Below are positions 11,900 through 24,415 of a stretch of DNA of 64,000 nt, in pieces. A model generated the notes under the pieces. That model saw only the letters and a program-made list of their open reading frames with translations. It had not been told where the DNA came from and ran no database searches. The translations under genes and the position numbers were made by a program. Numbering within the stretch: position 1 is the stretch's first letter; the number at the start of each line of letters is the position of its first letter. Source of the stretch: Ashinkailepas kermadecensis (taxonomy: Eukaryota; Arthropoda; Thecostraca; Neolepadidae). The stretch lies in contig JAOTOM010005184.1 in assembly GCA_034440615.1 (NCBI GenBank), positions 1,680,501-1,744,500 of the forward strand, written 5' to 3'.

Positions 11900-12485
11900 G
11901 CTGGTGGGCCACTCCAGCCACACCTGCCGGCTGCCTCTCGCCGGCCAGGTGGACAGCTCCGGCCACACCTGCCGGCTGCCTCTCGCCGACCAAGTGGACG
12001 GTGGAGCGACACAGTCCGGTGGACAGCTCCAGCCACACCTGCCGGCTGCCTCTCGCCGGCCAGGTGGACAGCTCCAGCCACACCTGCCGGCTGCCTCTCG
12101 CCGGCCAGGTGGACAGCTCCAGCCACACCTGCCGGCTGCCTCTCGCCGGCCAGGTGGACAGCTCCGGCCACACCTGCCGGCTGCCTCTCGCCGACCAAGT
12201 GGACGGTGGAGCGACAAGTCCGGTGGACGGCTCCAGCCACACCTGCCGGCTGCCTCTCGCCGGCCAGGTGGACGGTGGACGGTGGAGCGACCAGGTCCGG
12301 TGGACGGCTCCAGCCACAGCTGCCGGCTGCCTCTCGCCGGTCCGGTGGACGGTGGAGCGACAAGGCCCGATGGACGGCTCCAGCCACAGCTGCCGGCTGC
12401 CTCTCGCCGGTCCGGTGGACGGTGGAGCGACCAGGTCCGGTGGACGGCTCCAGCCACAGCTGCCGGCTGCCTCTCGTCGGCTCGG
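11900..12485. repeat. minisatellite, 45 bp unit with longer variants, about 12 copies
   Basis: The unit contains 'cacctgccggctgcctctcg' followed by 'ccggccaggtggacag'. Some units are lengthened by an insert with 'gtggagcgac'. Since 45 is a multiple of 3, frames stay open on both strands (up to 368 codons on minus, 270 on plus). Later units change 'cacacctg' to 'cacagctg', so the array has at least two subfamilies. Confidence 0.92.
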
Positions 12486-12604
12486 CGGACGGCACATCGA
12501 GTACGACTCATTGATTTAACTGATCCGCCGGAACGGCCGGTCGGTCGTGACCCGGCCGGCAACAAGCCGATTGTGCTGGGCTGGCATGAGCTGCAACCCG
12601 CACC

Positions 12605-12712
12605 GTGACACCGGCGTGGCACTAGCATTACACAGGTGTGACACCGGCGTGACACCGGCGTGACACCGGCGTGACACTAGCATTACACAGGTGACACCGG
12701 CGTGACACGGTA
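12605..12712. repeat. short tandem repeat, 11 bp unit
   Basis: Copies of 'tgacaccggcg' in tandem, broken twice by 'cactagcattacacaggtg', which is itself repeated. Confidence 0.85.
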
Positions 12713-12719
12713 GTGACTC

Positions 12720-15700
12720 ATTTTGTAAATTAACTTGTAGCTTGTGATCTCTCTCCTGGTCCAAAGCGTGACCTCCACAGGTCACCTCGCCTATGACATG
12801 AAGCGTGACCTCATGTGTGGCTTCGCACTCGAAGCCTCCACGGCGACTTCACCCGTCACCTGGGGAAATCAGCTGAGACCTGATCCAAAGTGTGCGCTAA
12901 AATATAATATGAGTTGTCTTACGATGCCCCAAACAGGAATACGAACAGCTTTTCGAACGGTTGAAGCGCGGCAGTAAGTAGTGAAAATAGAAGTGTGCTA
13001 TATTGTTCACTGTTGTCCTATACAGTGTTCGTATTATTCAGGTAAGGATTTTCTCACACATCCTACCCATTATTGTAGCGACCTGACCAAAACGACGTCT
13101 CCAATTCCATACTTACTGAAACGGCGAAACGTCACCAGCGAAAAGTTTCGAACACTGATATCAAATAAAATACTTCGGAAGCTGCTAGTTCGTGGTTAAT
13201 GTTTAGGCCTATATTTAGTCATTGCTTACTTGCTGCATTATATTCACTATAATTGGTAAATTAAACTCACGCTAAATGCGAAATCTCCAAAAGAAATCAC
13301 CTACCTGTTCCAAGTTTGAACAACATTGGTAGTACGAAAATGCAAGCATGACGACTGTTCATATTTATTTCAATCGAGGTATCATCTACAATTTGTACCA
13401 TCGTGGCGTCGTGTGATTATGATTGTATAAACACGAATAAATAGGTAAATGCGTTAGTGAGTAGTTGAGTTAATGAGTGGATGAGTGAGTGGATGGGTGA
13501 GTGACTAATTGAAGGAGTGGGTGAGAGAGCAAGTGAAAACAATGTGCGCCGTCTTGGTGGTTGCAGGTGGTATACAGTATGCGAATAAAACAGTATTGTC
13601 AGGAAACGTCACGTAATATGTTGGTTTCAAAATTAGCATGGATTTTGGGCTATTACTGTAGGCAAGGAGCAGTGTGTGGGTGTGATTATCTAGCGTTTGC
13701 CTAGCTCCGCGTCAACTGATTCTCAATTCAAACAGGTTTTCCAAAACCATCAGCCGTTACTCCCTTATACTGTATACTGGGCTGATATTTAACCAAATGG
13801 CGACCACTTGAACAAAAGCTTCAACAGTTTCTCCAATCTAACAAAAGCAAACACCAGCGAGATTATGCATCCACGTTTCCACAGGCACCAGTGACGGACA
13901 ACCGTCCAACCGGGCGGTTCGCTCACTTCTGCTGCTCAGCCTCGTCTGACCTCCGTCGCTACCATGCGATGACCACCTGACCAGGGTTTGTCGCGCATAC
14001 CGCTCGGCCACACTGACATGGGTGTCGCAATGGTGACACGGCGCAATGACACAGCATCCGCCGACCGGCCGTCGTTGCCCGTGAGAACGGAAACTGATTT
14101 GGCATAACACCTCGGCCTCAGCCGCAGCTCGAGGCGTCAAATGCCGACGTCAGCGACAGCAGGTGCAGGCCGAATGTCTGGGATCCGCTCGGAGCGTTCA
14201 TGACTGGACTCCACGAGTCTGGGCACATGGCAGCCAAAGGCATTTCGAAATAGGCGTCCGAAGTTGACTTCATCACATTATCTCGATCACGGTTCAACAC
14301 ACATGAAGCATTCAACGCCTAAAAAGCATCACCACCGCAAAAGAGTGGGACCTTCCGGAAATTTCGAAGTACTCCACTAGTGTAAACTAGAAAAAGGTAA
14401 ATAGTTCATGCTCTACAAAGTGATTAAGTGATTAAGTGAGTGGGTTAGTGCAAAATCAAAGGAAATGAGGTGAGGTTGGTGTAGATATTGCCATGTTGTG
14501 CTTTATGATCTCTGGCTTTATGAGATTCCACCCGGGGTGGCTGTGCTTCGGCTGTCCAGCACTGTGCTGTGGTATGGCTCGCAACATGTTAATTGCTTGG
14601 CCATGTTGCTTACAAATTAATTCAGCTTACGTGGCTTATTGGCCAATACGATAATCATGTGCCAGGTTTCTCAATTTTTGTATCACTGAATTAGCATTCA
14701 CAATGCTCATGCGTATTTCAAAACGTATTTGCCCTTGTATAACCTGCGGGTCAATAGAGAGGTGGGAGTTCCCACACGGTTTCTCTTCAATGACGTGGGA
14801 ACGGATGCCGCTAGTTAGCTCAAAACTGAAGTGCCTTTCAAATGAACAACTAGGCAAAACGTTAAGGAAAATGTGGCTGCATTGTCGTCTTAAATCAGGT
14901 TAATATGGTTAATTGACTTGATGAAGACATGCATAGGTGGTCATATTTTGCCTCAAATGGACCGATTAATGGAAGATGGGGGAAGGAGGAAGAGGGCCAA
15001 ATACGTACTGAATTCGAATTCAGCACTGCAAATTATTATGGAATGGTCGTCAACAATTATCCTGTTGCATGTTGCAATGTGCAATGTCACATATAGTGTA
15101 GCATAGCTGAAATGGAGACTTGAGCCTATTTTGTTAATATACCCATATTTTCTGAACCATATCGATGAAAGACAGCGTCTCAGGTGCATACAAAGTTGCT
15201 AGGATACGTGGTTTAGAAGCTACACCCACCTACAAACTGACCTGCATTCGACTCACGCACAACATGCACCTGACATGGTATGGAAAGCAAAACGATCATC
15301 TCTAAAGACGACCAGGACCTGGCAGGGTGTTGCCATTTCAACACGAGCGTTCAGCATCTATTTACTGAACTGCTTTGTGAGGTGTCCCACCCTCGTCTAC
15401 TCCAGGGCTGAACGCGCCTCTGTGCGCCACAAGCTGCTTGTGTTACTCGGCTGTCGAATCATCAGGTGGGTATATGTTAGGAATTATTTCTGCTTGCCAA
15501 GCTATATTAGACGAAATCATGCGAAATTTAGTGACTGTTTTGTATTACTCCACAGTTAAATTGCAGTTCGTTCGCTACTCTATTGATAACAATCAGGTAT
15601 GTATCGCACGCATTAATAGTTACTCTCAACCATTGCACCCGAAGACTCAGTAGTACAGATGAGTGGTTTCCCTACTGCAGGTGTGCAAGTCGACGTGGCT

Positions 15701-15740
15701 CATTCTGGCGGTAGACAAATGGAGTCAAGATCCAGATTAA
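12720..15740. other. unique-looking sequence, no gene recognised
   Basis: A degenerate 'gagtgagtggatg' stretch lies at 13,455-13,535. A more GC-rich block at 13,850-14,230 has a 100-codon minus frame without a recognisable domain. A perfect 16-bp palindrome 'ctgaattcgaattcag' lies near 15,009-15,024. I see nothing else supportable. Confidence 0.4.
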
Positions 15741-15752
15741 TACGATTTGTAG

Positions 15753-15934
15753 GACGTCATCTCGCGACTGAAGGTCACCAACGACGTGACTGAGAGAGGA
15801 GTAAAACCTATACCAGACTATGCCAACACGGTCACAAACGACGAATCGCAGCTACAGGATCGTCTTCAAGTCGTGGGAAACAGCCGGGAGAGCTCAGTGA
15901 CTTCAAGAAGTCGTCACTCGCCAAGATGACGTAA
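15753..15934 (+). pseudogene. frameshifted C-terminal fragment of a transposon-derived protein
   Basis: Reading from 15,753 gives DVISRLKVTNDVTERGVK and then an acidic or glutamine stretch with 'NDESQLQDRLQVV'. The frame then slips by one base near 15,890. The new frame gives 'ELSDFKKSSLAKMT' and a TAA at 15,932-15,934, a natural-looking C-terminus. From memory, the V-T-E-R-G-V-K signature followed by an aspartate/glutamate/glutamine stretch resembles the C-terminal part of transposon-derived arthropod proteins. I could not check this. The single frameshift and the lack of an upstream open frame mark it as a relic. Confidence 0.4.
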
Positions 15935-15972
15935 CGCAGAGGGAGAGGGACACACAAGAGGCGGCTTCTCAG

Positions 15973-16181
15973 CTCGTCAAGCCTGCTGCGAATCCACGTT
16001 CCAGCAGGCGCTGCTGAAGCGCATCGCGAGCCTGTCACCGAGCGCGGCCCGGCAGACGGCAGTGCTGCACTTGGTCACCAAGATCTCCGGCCCCCTGGAC
16101 CCGCTGATCGTGACACCACGCGCCTTCGATGCCTGGAAGAAGTTCAATAAATATATGTGTGACGCTTGTTTTGAACGATAA
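15973..16181 (+). CDS. possible terminal coding exon, product unknown
   Basis: After a plausible acceptor ('cttctcag' ending at 15,972), a frame stays open for about 69 codons to TAA at 16,179-16,181. It reads in part 'QQALLKRIASLSPSAARQTA', then 'ISGPLDPLIVTPRAFDAWKK' and ends with 'CDACFER'. The base composition is higher in G and C at third positions than the flanks, and the peptide is well mixed rather than repetitive, both unlike the rest of the window. I do not recognise the family. It could be a real last exon of a gene whose other exons lie outside what I can identify, or part of the same transposon relic as 15,753-15,934. Confidence 0.35.
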
Positions 16182-16469
16182 CACTCTGCCATCTCCTAGT
16201 CGTTTCTAGAAATGACTTCATATTTTCGGCACTAAGTCAGATGCATGTTGTGCGTGAGTCGGATGCAAGTCTGCCTCTAGGTGAGTGTAATTTCTAAACT
16301 ACTTATTCTTTCAACTTGATATCAGAAAGTATCTGGAAGTATCTGAAGCGACTCTGCTCCTTGCGAGGATTACAAATATATAATTATGGGATTTATCTTA
16401 ATTTAGTAAGAAGTTACATATTTGCCCAATTTGGTCAGAGTCTAAAATTTTCAAGGTCGATACGCGACC

Positions 16470-16777
<308 letters not shown>

Positions 16778-17033
16778 ATAAATGGCAGGCCTGACAAATT
16801 TCTTAGAACATTACCTCTGACAGGATCGCAAATTGCGCTGGAGACCATAAGTTCCCAGCATAGCCGGACTTCATCGGTGGGCTACATGTCCACAGCCAAC
16901 ACATTGGCACGTGTTAGCCGCGGGCCTCGCGGTACAGGAACTCACGTGGACTTACCTCAACTGCTCGAATCTACGCCATTCGTGGGATCAAGTCTGGCAA
17001 AGCATAGGTATGGGGTAGGCCACGAAGAAGATG

Positions 17034-17106
17034 TTGGATACAACTATCGCAGATAGTTGTATCCAACTATCGGCCGATAAAAAAGCATAGGCTTTTTTGT
17101 CGGCCG
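17034..17106. other. two adjacent hairpin-forming inverted repeats
   Basis: The first has perfect 15-bp arms: ttggatacaactatc at 17,034-17,048 and its complement at 17,052-17,066, with a 3-base loop. The second has 16-bp arms at 17,071-17,086 (cggccgataaaaaagc) and 17,091-17,106, with a 4-base loop and one T:G-type mismatch. They are 4 bases apart. There is no open frame here. Confidence 0.75.
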
Positions 17107-17186
17107 AGTGGACATGATGCAGGTTGCTCTCCCGGCGTAATTAGTGCTTATGCCAATCAGGTGAGCCACGCAATGCTATTCCAGTT

Positions 17187-17208
17187 CATGATGATGATGA
17201 TGATGATG
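17187..17208. repeat. ATG trinucleotide microsatellite
   Basis: About six tandem 'gat/atg' units directly before the 20-bp minisatellite. Confidence 0.8.
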
Positions 17209-17211
17209 GCT

Positions 17212-17505
17212 CGTAGCTCCATAGAATCCGCAATCCTATAGCGAGCTCCGCAATTCCACAGCGAGGTTCCCAATCCCACAACGTGGTCCGCAATCCCACA
17301 GCGAGGTTCCCAATCCCTCAGCGAGATCCGTAATCCCACAGCGATGTCAACAACCCCCTTAGCGAGGTACGCAATCCCACAGCGAGGTCCCCAATCCCAC
17401 AGCGAAGTTACCAATCCCTTAGCGAGGTACGCAATCCCTCATCGAGGTCCCCAATCCCACAGCGACGTCCGTCATCACACAGCGAGGTCCGCAATCCTGG
17501 GCACC
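17212..17505. repeat. minisatellite, 20 bp unit, about 15 copies
   Basis: The unit is close to 'aatcccacagcgaggtcccc', with drift at the last four positions. Confidence 0.9.
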
Positions 17506-17509
17506 TAAA

Positions 17510-19780
17510 TATAACTATTTTCGTGAGGGACAATAATGCAGTGCAGGAAGAGAACACGACCACCTGACATTCGCTCTCGGGGTACGTTCAGTACTACGCG
17601 CAAATGCGAGCACCTCGAACCAGCCGGAATCTGGGCTATCTCTCATTGTTCGAGAGCCATTTTGAAATTCATACATCACAGCCCAGGAAAATCTGTTCAA
17701 AACGGCACACAAACACTAGCATGGACCTACGACTCCAACCAAGAACCACAGGTAGCAGTGGGCATGCAAGCGTTCATTAGTATGATGACTGTACTATGAA
17801 CGGATAAGATTTTGACAGGAGTTGGAAATAAAAATATTAACTGACCATAAATATTGCCCAGCGTAAAGCATGTATGCAGTACGTTAAACGGTTTGCCAAA
17901 GCGGTCCCAGTTTTGGACGATTTTTTATATAAAAAAAACGATTTTCCGAGGGGTATTTCACACTGAGATTTTTGTTGAGAGGGGATGACAATAGAATGTG
18001 CATTTGGTGACCCCAACATTAATAATTAACGTTCCTGATGTTGTTTATCGTTAGTCCCCCTGGTATCGATACTGGAACACATGATGGTTCAGCACTATGG
18101 TGTGACAGGGATCCAGCAGTACAAAGTGATCTGCCGACGACAGGTGATACGATAACCAAAACAATAGAGACAAATGACAAATAAAATCGTAGAGACCGGA
18201 ATCTCGCAGGTATCTCGCATCAATTAAAACCTGATACAGATATCAGTTTCTGTTAATATTTCCAAGGCCTACCGAAGATCTCATCTTGTTCCAGGACAGC
18301 AAAGAGTCTCGAGTGATATTCGGTATCCACCATCCATCCATATGACCGACACTGCTGGACGCCGCTATGTTCACGTACTGCTGTTGTTGTGGTGGAAGAC
18401 ATTCGCAGGCTGGGTGGCTGACACTAGCGATACTGGTGAACTACAATAGTGCTGAGAAAGTGAGCTAGGCCAACAGGTCAAGTATCGTGCTCCCATCCAG
18501 GGCAGCTGGTGTAGTATTGTTTATAGGTCATTCGGCAAGTTAGATGACTAGTGTTATGACACAAGATGTCATATTTACCGGAAAGGAACACGAAGGTTCC
18601 GCCCCAACGGTTCCATCACCGTGGCAACCAAGGTGTTGCTCTTGCCTATCACCCGAATGAAGACGCTGCGCCAATACGTTGGTGTTACTTCCGGGTGAAA
18701 CTTGTGTCACAACACCTTTAATTTAACTGGGGTAAGCAAATTGCGAAACAACGGAACTGAGCCGACAATAAAATATGCATCCAGTTCAAAACTTCCTCCG
18801 TAGTTTCACGTGTTCAGCTCAACTTCGACCGTGCAACTGTGTCAGTCCCTATTGTGTCTGTCGTCTGTTCGCGTGAGAATTTTCATCATCTTCCAACAAT
18901 GTTTGGTTAGTGCCTGGGAACGATGCCTCAGGCCAAAAGTTACGATTAATTGGCTCGATAAATAACTCAGCACTCACACCGGAGAGCCTCTCGCATAACG
19001 CACACCGTGGGTGGATTCCACCCTGATCTATGATCTCGAAAACTACTGAAGCTAGATATTCACAATTTGGAGGGTGAATTACCGCTGTAGTGACTTCCCT
19101 TCAGTATAGATGTTATGAACCCAGGTGCCTTCAGGTGTCAATGCCTTTCGGGTCAAATGAGGTCGAGATCGGCCGTCATATCACGCCACCGGACCCACGA
19201 ACCCTTTGTGACATTGAACCCTCGACGGTTGGGCGGTCGGCCGGTCGATCGATTTTGCATACCGCAGTTCTTATATTTACCAACGGATTTCTAACTTTAT
19301 TTTTGTATGAATTGCTCTTATCACTTTTTTAAAGTCACCAGATTGCATTACAATATCGCCGCCCGCTTATGAGATGTCGTCGAAAAAGAGGGAGATAGGT
19401 GTAGGTTCCACTCACCCCTTCCCGTACGCATGTCAAGAGCAGAAACGTTTACCAATATGCGAAATATGTCCTCGAAGTTTACCAATATGCGAAACATTTT
19501 CGATCCATAAGATGGAGATGGACATGAATGCACTATATTCTTAGATTAAGTTCATGTAATTAATGTAGGTCAGAAGGAGTGTAAATCATAAACTGCAGCT
19601 GTCTTGCAGCGGTCCTTCCCCTCTCTTACGGTCACTTCCTTTCATCATGTAGATAATTATTACACTACGTTGGATCATACGTACATTTAACGAAAAGGAA
19701 CCAGTATGTCGAGTGTGCCTGGTGACGTGCCGGACCATAAAGGTCATGTGCGCCGTATCCAAGGCTAATGCACTTTATAT
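17510..19780. other. unique-looking sequence, no gene recognised
   Basis: Only open frames shorter than about 90 codons are present, and none has a motif I recognise. Confidence 0.4.
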
Positions 19781-19859
19781 ACAAACTCAGAGGAAGTATA
19801 GACTGCGCCACTTCACCTGTATAGGCATTCCGTTGCAGCCTACCAGAATTATCGATTCT

Positions 19860-20715
19860 AGGACAAATGTACGTAAGCACAAATGAACGTGAGAGCAAAT
19901 GTGCGTCAATGGAAGGTACGCGAACGGAAAAGCGCTGATAACAAATGTACGTAATTGTAAAGTTACGAAAGCACAAATGTAAATGAACGCAAATAAGGTT
20001 GCAAATGTATGCAAATGCAAATATACATAACCAAATGCAGGTCAGTGCAATTTTATGTATGGAAGATGTACATAAGCAAATACATACAACAGAATGAACT
20101 TGTTTTAAATGTACGAAGGCAAATGTACGCATGCACAAATGTAAGTAGGACACATATAAGTAAGTACGGATGTGCCAGAGCACAAAAGTATATTTGACAG
20201 ATGTACTTATAACAAATTTGTGTAATAAGAAATGTGCGGCTGCACAGATGTGGGTACATTGGTTCAAATGTACATGTGCGCTTACGTACATTTCCGCATG
20301 CGAATTTCTACGCCTAAGTACCTTTGAGTTTGCGTACTTTTGCGCTTTACGCACATTTGCGTTTATGTACATTTGAGCCTGTCATTTGGCGTACATTTGC
20401 ACTTACATACATTTGCGCATACGTACATTTGGGTTTACGTACAATTGAGCATATGTACATATTCTCTTACGTACATTTGCGCATACTTACGTACTTTGCG
20501 TTTGCGTACTTTTGTGCTTATTTACATTTGCGCATGTTATATACATTGTACGTACATTTGGGCTTTCGTATGTTTGCCATACGTACATCTGCGCCTACGT
20601 ATAATCGCCATGCGTGGATCTGCGCGACGTACATCTGCTTACGTACATTACGTACAGCTTACAGTAGCTTACGTAAATTAGCATACGTACATCTGCCACA
20701 CGTACATTTGCTTTA
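19860..20715. repeat. degenerate ~17-18 bp minisatellite that reverses orientation midway
   Basis: From about 19,860 to 20,280 units read like 'aaatgtacgtaagcac'. From about 20,280 to 20,715 they read as the reverse complement, 'gcgcttacgtacattt'. The two halves are about 420 and 435 bp. The longest frames (235 codons on minus, 130 on plus) are shadows of the array. Confidence 0.8.
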
Positions 20716-21213
20716 AGTTCATTTATCCGGCTACCATTTTCAAGGATTACCTTTCAACGATAGCAAATAACACATAAGCGGAGGGGTTAAGATGCCTAAA
20801 TCTGGCACACACCTGTAAACATTAAGTACAGAGCGTTTTGTGTAAAAGGTGTCGTCATGTCAGGTCAGGCTACTGACCTGTGACGATTCTTCTGGAACCT
20901 ATCCCGGCGGATTTCCTCAGATTACGTACTTTTCACGTTTGAACTCAGGTAGATCGCGAACCATGCATGCTACCCTAATTAGATAAATGTTACCTTGCAT
21001 TTCACATGTGAATTCCACCCAGGATTAGAATGATCGTATGGCATTCTCGTGCACCTGCGCAGGTTAGGTCGCCAAAGAGGATCAATGCGAGGTTTAGCTG
21101 TTTGGGTCCGATGCGCATAATTTATTAACCAAGAGGGTAAAAGGAATGCTGAATTCGAAATCAGCAACCTGGCCACTCTGCCCCCACTAAAAGCATAAGT
21201 AACTCCACACTTG

Positions 21214-21268
<55 letters not shown>

Positions 21269-21470
21269 CCTGCACTGTTTGTCGTTGGAAATCATCACCT
21301 GTTTTATAATGGTGGTTTCCTTGAACGCTGATTTCGTGAGTGGTGTCACGGTATTTCACTCGGAATAATTTATGAAATTATTCATGCTATTTGATCTGGA
21401 AAACGATATCGGCTCACGCAAATTAGTTCGTCATGGTTCCAGACAGTACCAAATGTACAGGAAAGAGCAT
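20716..21470. other. intergenic sequence with a TA microsatellite
   Basis: A TA array of about 55 bp lies at 21,213-21,268, with one 'ttttata' interruption. No gene is seen. Confidence 0.5.
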
Positions 21471-21481
21471 CGAGGGAGGGG

Positions 21482-22145
21482 ATCAGGAAGAAACTGAAGA
21501 CTGGTACAGGGGATGGGTAACGGGTGAAGGGAAGGGAAGAAAATCGGAAATGGCATAGGTGAAGTACACGGGGCAGCGTCCGGAGAAGGGAAACGAGGAA
21601 GGGGACAGTAAAGGAGCCTGGAAATGGCGACGAGGAACCGGATTGAGGAATTGAGGAATTGAGGAATTGAGGAATGTAGACCGAGGATGGTACATGGTAT
21701 GGAGAGGTGGAACGGGACCGGTAAAGGCAACCTAGGAAATGGATCTAGAATGGGTACATGGAATGAGACCGTAGAATATAACTGGGAAATGGACGTGTTT
21801 ATGTCCATCAGTCAATGTCCATGTTGCTTCACCGAAAAGACCATCAAGAGTACATACCACAGGGCCATGAATAAAAGCCCAAGTTTGGCGTCCATTGCGA
21901 GCATTCGAGCACTTAGATTCATTGGAAATCATATTGGAGCATTTGCATCCATTGTGGATTGCATGCGTCCAATGGTAGCGATTTTGGTTACCCAGAGACC
22001 TCCGCTGAATCCAGCACTCGCAACAGTTGACATTGGAAATGAAGAACGCCTCCGGACCAAGTGCTCGGACAATGGTTGGTCCACTTCACACACCGTGTCT
22101 TGCAACATAGCGTGCCAGCGCGCATGTGGGAAACAGGTGTGACGG
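21482..22145. repeat. tandem segmental duplication, unit 1
   Basis: A purine-rich left part (with 'agggaaacgaggaagggg' and 'gcctggaaatggcgacgagg') is followed by a mixed right part containing 'gtacataccacag', 'gcactcgcaacagttgac' and 'caccgtgtcttg'. The same order occurs at 22,463-23,222. No shared long open frame exists, so the duplicated unit is not evidently coding. Confidence 0.75.
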
Positions 22146-22209
22146 AACACAATGAGTTCTTTTTGATGGTTGGCTAGATGACATTTAATGTTAAGGTACC
22201 GCGTTCAGA

Positions 22210-22460
22210 TCTATGGATTGGTGCTGGTGTTTTCCATCCTGGATCCGCCTAGGACAGTCCAAATCCAGGAATAGAACTGATGAAGGGATCGGTGAAGGTA
22301 ACCGGGGGGACTGGGGAAGGGGACCGATGAAGAGGACCGGAGAATGTGGCCGGGGGAGGGAACCGTGGACAGGATCAGGTAATGAGACCGGGGAAGGGTC
22401 TGCTGAGGGGACGGGGAAGGGGACAAAGGACGGGACAGGGAAGAGCACCCAGGAAGGGAA
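22210..22460. repeat. purine-rich GGGGA-type degenerate repeat between the two units
   Basis: A run of 'gaccggggaaggg'-like motifs, almost all purine on plus, with no constant period. It joins the two copies of the duplication. Confidence 0.6.
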
Positions 22461-22462
22461 TC

Positions 22463-23222
22463 GGCAAGAAAATGAGGACTGGTACAGGGGGTGGGGACCG
22501 GGTAAAGGGGTCGCGGAAGAGAATCGAAAAAGGTATAGGTGAAGTACAGGTAACAGCGTACGGAGAAGGGAAACGAGGAAGGGGGCAATGGAAGGAGCCT
22601 GGAAATGGCGACGAGGAACCGGACCGAGGAATGGGTCATGGAAGGAGACTGGCACTGCGGGCCCAGAGGAGCCCGGAAATGGGGACTGGGGAAGAGGACT
22701 ATGGAAGCATGAACTATGGGCTGGAATGGGGAAGGAGAGTAGAAATGTAGACCGAGGATGATACAGGGCATGGGGGCGGAACGACGTGATCGTGATGGTG
22801 GTGAACTGGGAAGTGGACCTAGGAGGGGAACCGGGAATGGGACCGGATAATGGAACTGGAACAGGGCGTGTGCAATGTGCATGTCTACCAGTTCATTTTA
22901 ATGTTGCTTCACGGAACCGACCATCATTCGTACATACCACAGGACCATGACTTGATTCTTAAATTTCGCGTCCATTGGGAGCATTGGAGCATTTACGTCC
23001 GTTGGGAATCATATCGGAGCATTTCTGTCCATTGGGAAACTCATTCGTGCAATGAGAGCAAATTAGGTCACCCAAACTCCTCCGCTAAATACAGCACTCG
23101 CAACAGTTGACGCTGGAAGTGAAGAGCCCTTCCCGACCCAGAGCTCGTATAATGGTGGATCCGCTCCCCACACCGTGTCTTGAACCGTAGCGCGCCAGCG
23201 CGCATATTGGAAAAAGTGTAAC
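22463..23222. repeat. tandem segmental duplication, unit 2
   Basis: This is the diverged second copy of 21,482-22,145. The shared order is purine-rich block, 'gcctggaaatggcgacgagg', 'gtagaccgaggatg', 'gtacataccacag', 'gcactcgcaacagttgac', 'caccgtgtcttg' and 'gcgccagcgcgcat'. It contains a short internal repeat of 'gtccattgggagcattggag' that is less evident in unit 1. Confidence 0.75.
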
Positions 23223-23980
23223 TGAGCACCGTTAGTTATTTTTGGTGGCGAGCGTTCAAACACCACTTACTGCTGGCGCCACGACATATTCTCCTACGGA
23301 CACTGAAGCACCTTCATCCTCCGCTTAGCATACAGCATAATGTCATCGCGTGAAGGGAACAACGAACAGTTCAGTTATTCTTCAATCAACAAAGCAGCAT
23401 AACTGAAATCAACATAGCAAAAGCGTGCAACGTCAGTAAGCATGCACCCGTCAAAATGGGTGCATGTGTCCAACTGCATTTCTGAAATAATGTAGAGTTC
23501 CAAAATTTCGTCAATCGAAGTGATAAGCTGTCAACTTCTCCTCAAATCGAAGGCATTCAGCCTGACTACATTAACCAAGGTAGAATCAGCTCTTTATGAA
23601 TCATCACATCACATATTTCACATCACATCACATATTTTTTTCAGTTTAATTTGCTTTCAAGTGAAATTTAAAGGTTGTTTAGTGTGTTTATATTTCGAAA
23701 TGGTGGCTTTCAAGAAATTCGCAACGCGAAATGCTACTTTAAAGCTGCTCCATTTTTGAATGATACAATGCTGCTTCGTTCAAACCGAAAAAGGCATATG
23801 GCTAGGTTATATTTCGTGCTGGGAAACATAATATATATATATATATATATATATCTAATTTTAAAATAAGAGGGATCACGTCATTTTGAAGAAATGCTCT
23901 TAGTTGCACATATATATGAGTAGCTTGCTTTCTGTACAGTGCACAATATATAAATATATGATAACATACACCATGCAACA
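23223..23980. other. intergenic sequence, no gene recognised
   Basis: The only structured feature is a 25-bp TA run near 23,830-23,854. The last 12 bases before the next element (from 23,981) form its target-site duplication. Confidence 0.5.
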
Positions 23981-24415
23981 TATCAAGTAAGGAGTGAGTG
24001 AGTGAGTGAATTAATTTTCCCAGCCTGCCACCGTCAGGTGATATCGGCTGATTACGTCATTGTGGATGAGTTGAAGGTGGTGGTCCGGGCGGTGCCGGGG
24101 CGTAGTTGGGGGGGGGTCATCGCCTTTCGTTTGAACATTGCAAGAACACATGTCATGTTATACACTGTTATGGGCTTTCGTTTTGTTTTGTGTTGAGTTG
24201 GTTTTTTGCTATGTTTTTTTTGTTTGTTTTTGTTTTGTTTTGTTTTTTTTTTGTTTTGTTTTTTGTTTTTTTAGTTTTTTTTGTTTTGCTTTGTTTTGTT
24301 TGTTTGTTTTTTGTTTTGCTTTTTTCTTTTCTTTTCATGTTTGTTTCAGGCCGTTGTGTTGACATCCATACACCAGCATGTTTGTTTTGTTTTGTTTTAT
24401 TTTCCTTTTTGCACG

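Noticed and set aside
11653..12655. 280-368-codon minus-strand proteins at the 45-bp array
   Set aside because: The 45-bp unit keeps frames open on both strands. The peptide is a simple repeat with no unique domain on either side.
21110..21190. tRNA-like sequence on minus ('gagtggccagg', 'gctgatttcgaattcagc')
   Set aside because: The head is faintly Leu/Ser-tRNA-like, but the B box is not recognisable and the acceptor stem does not pair. It is at most a decayed SINE.
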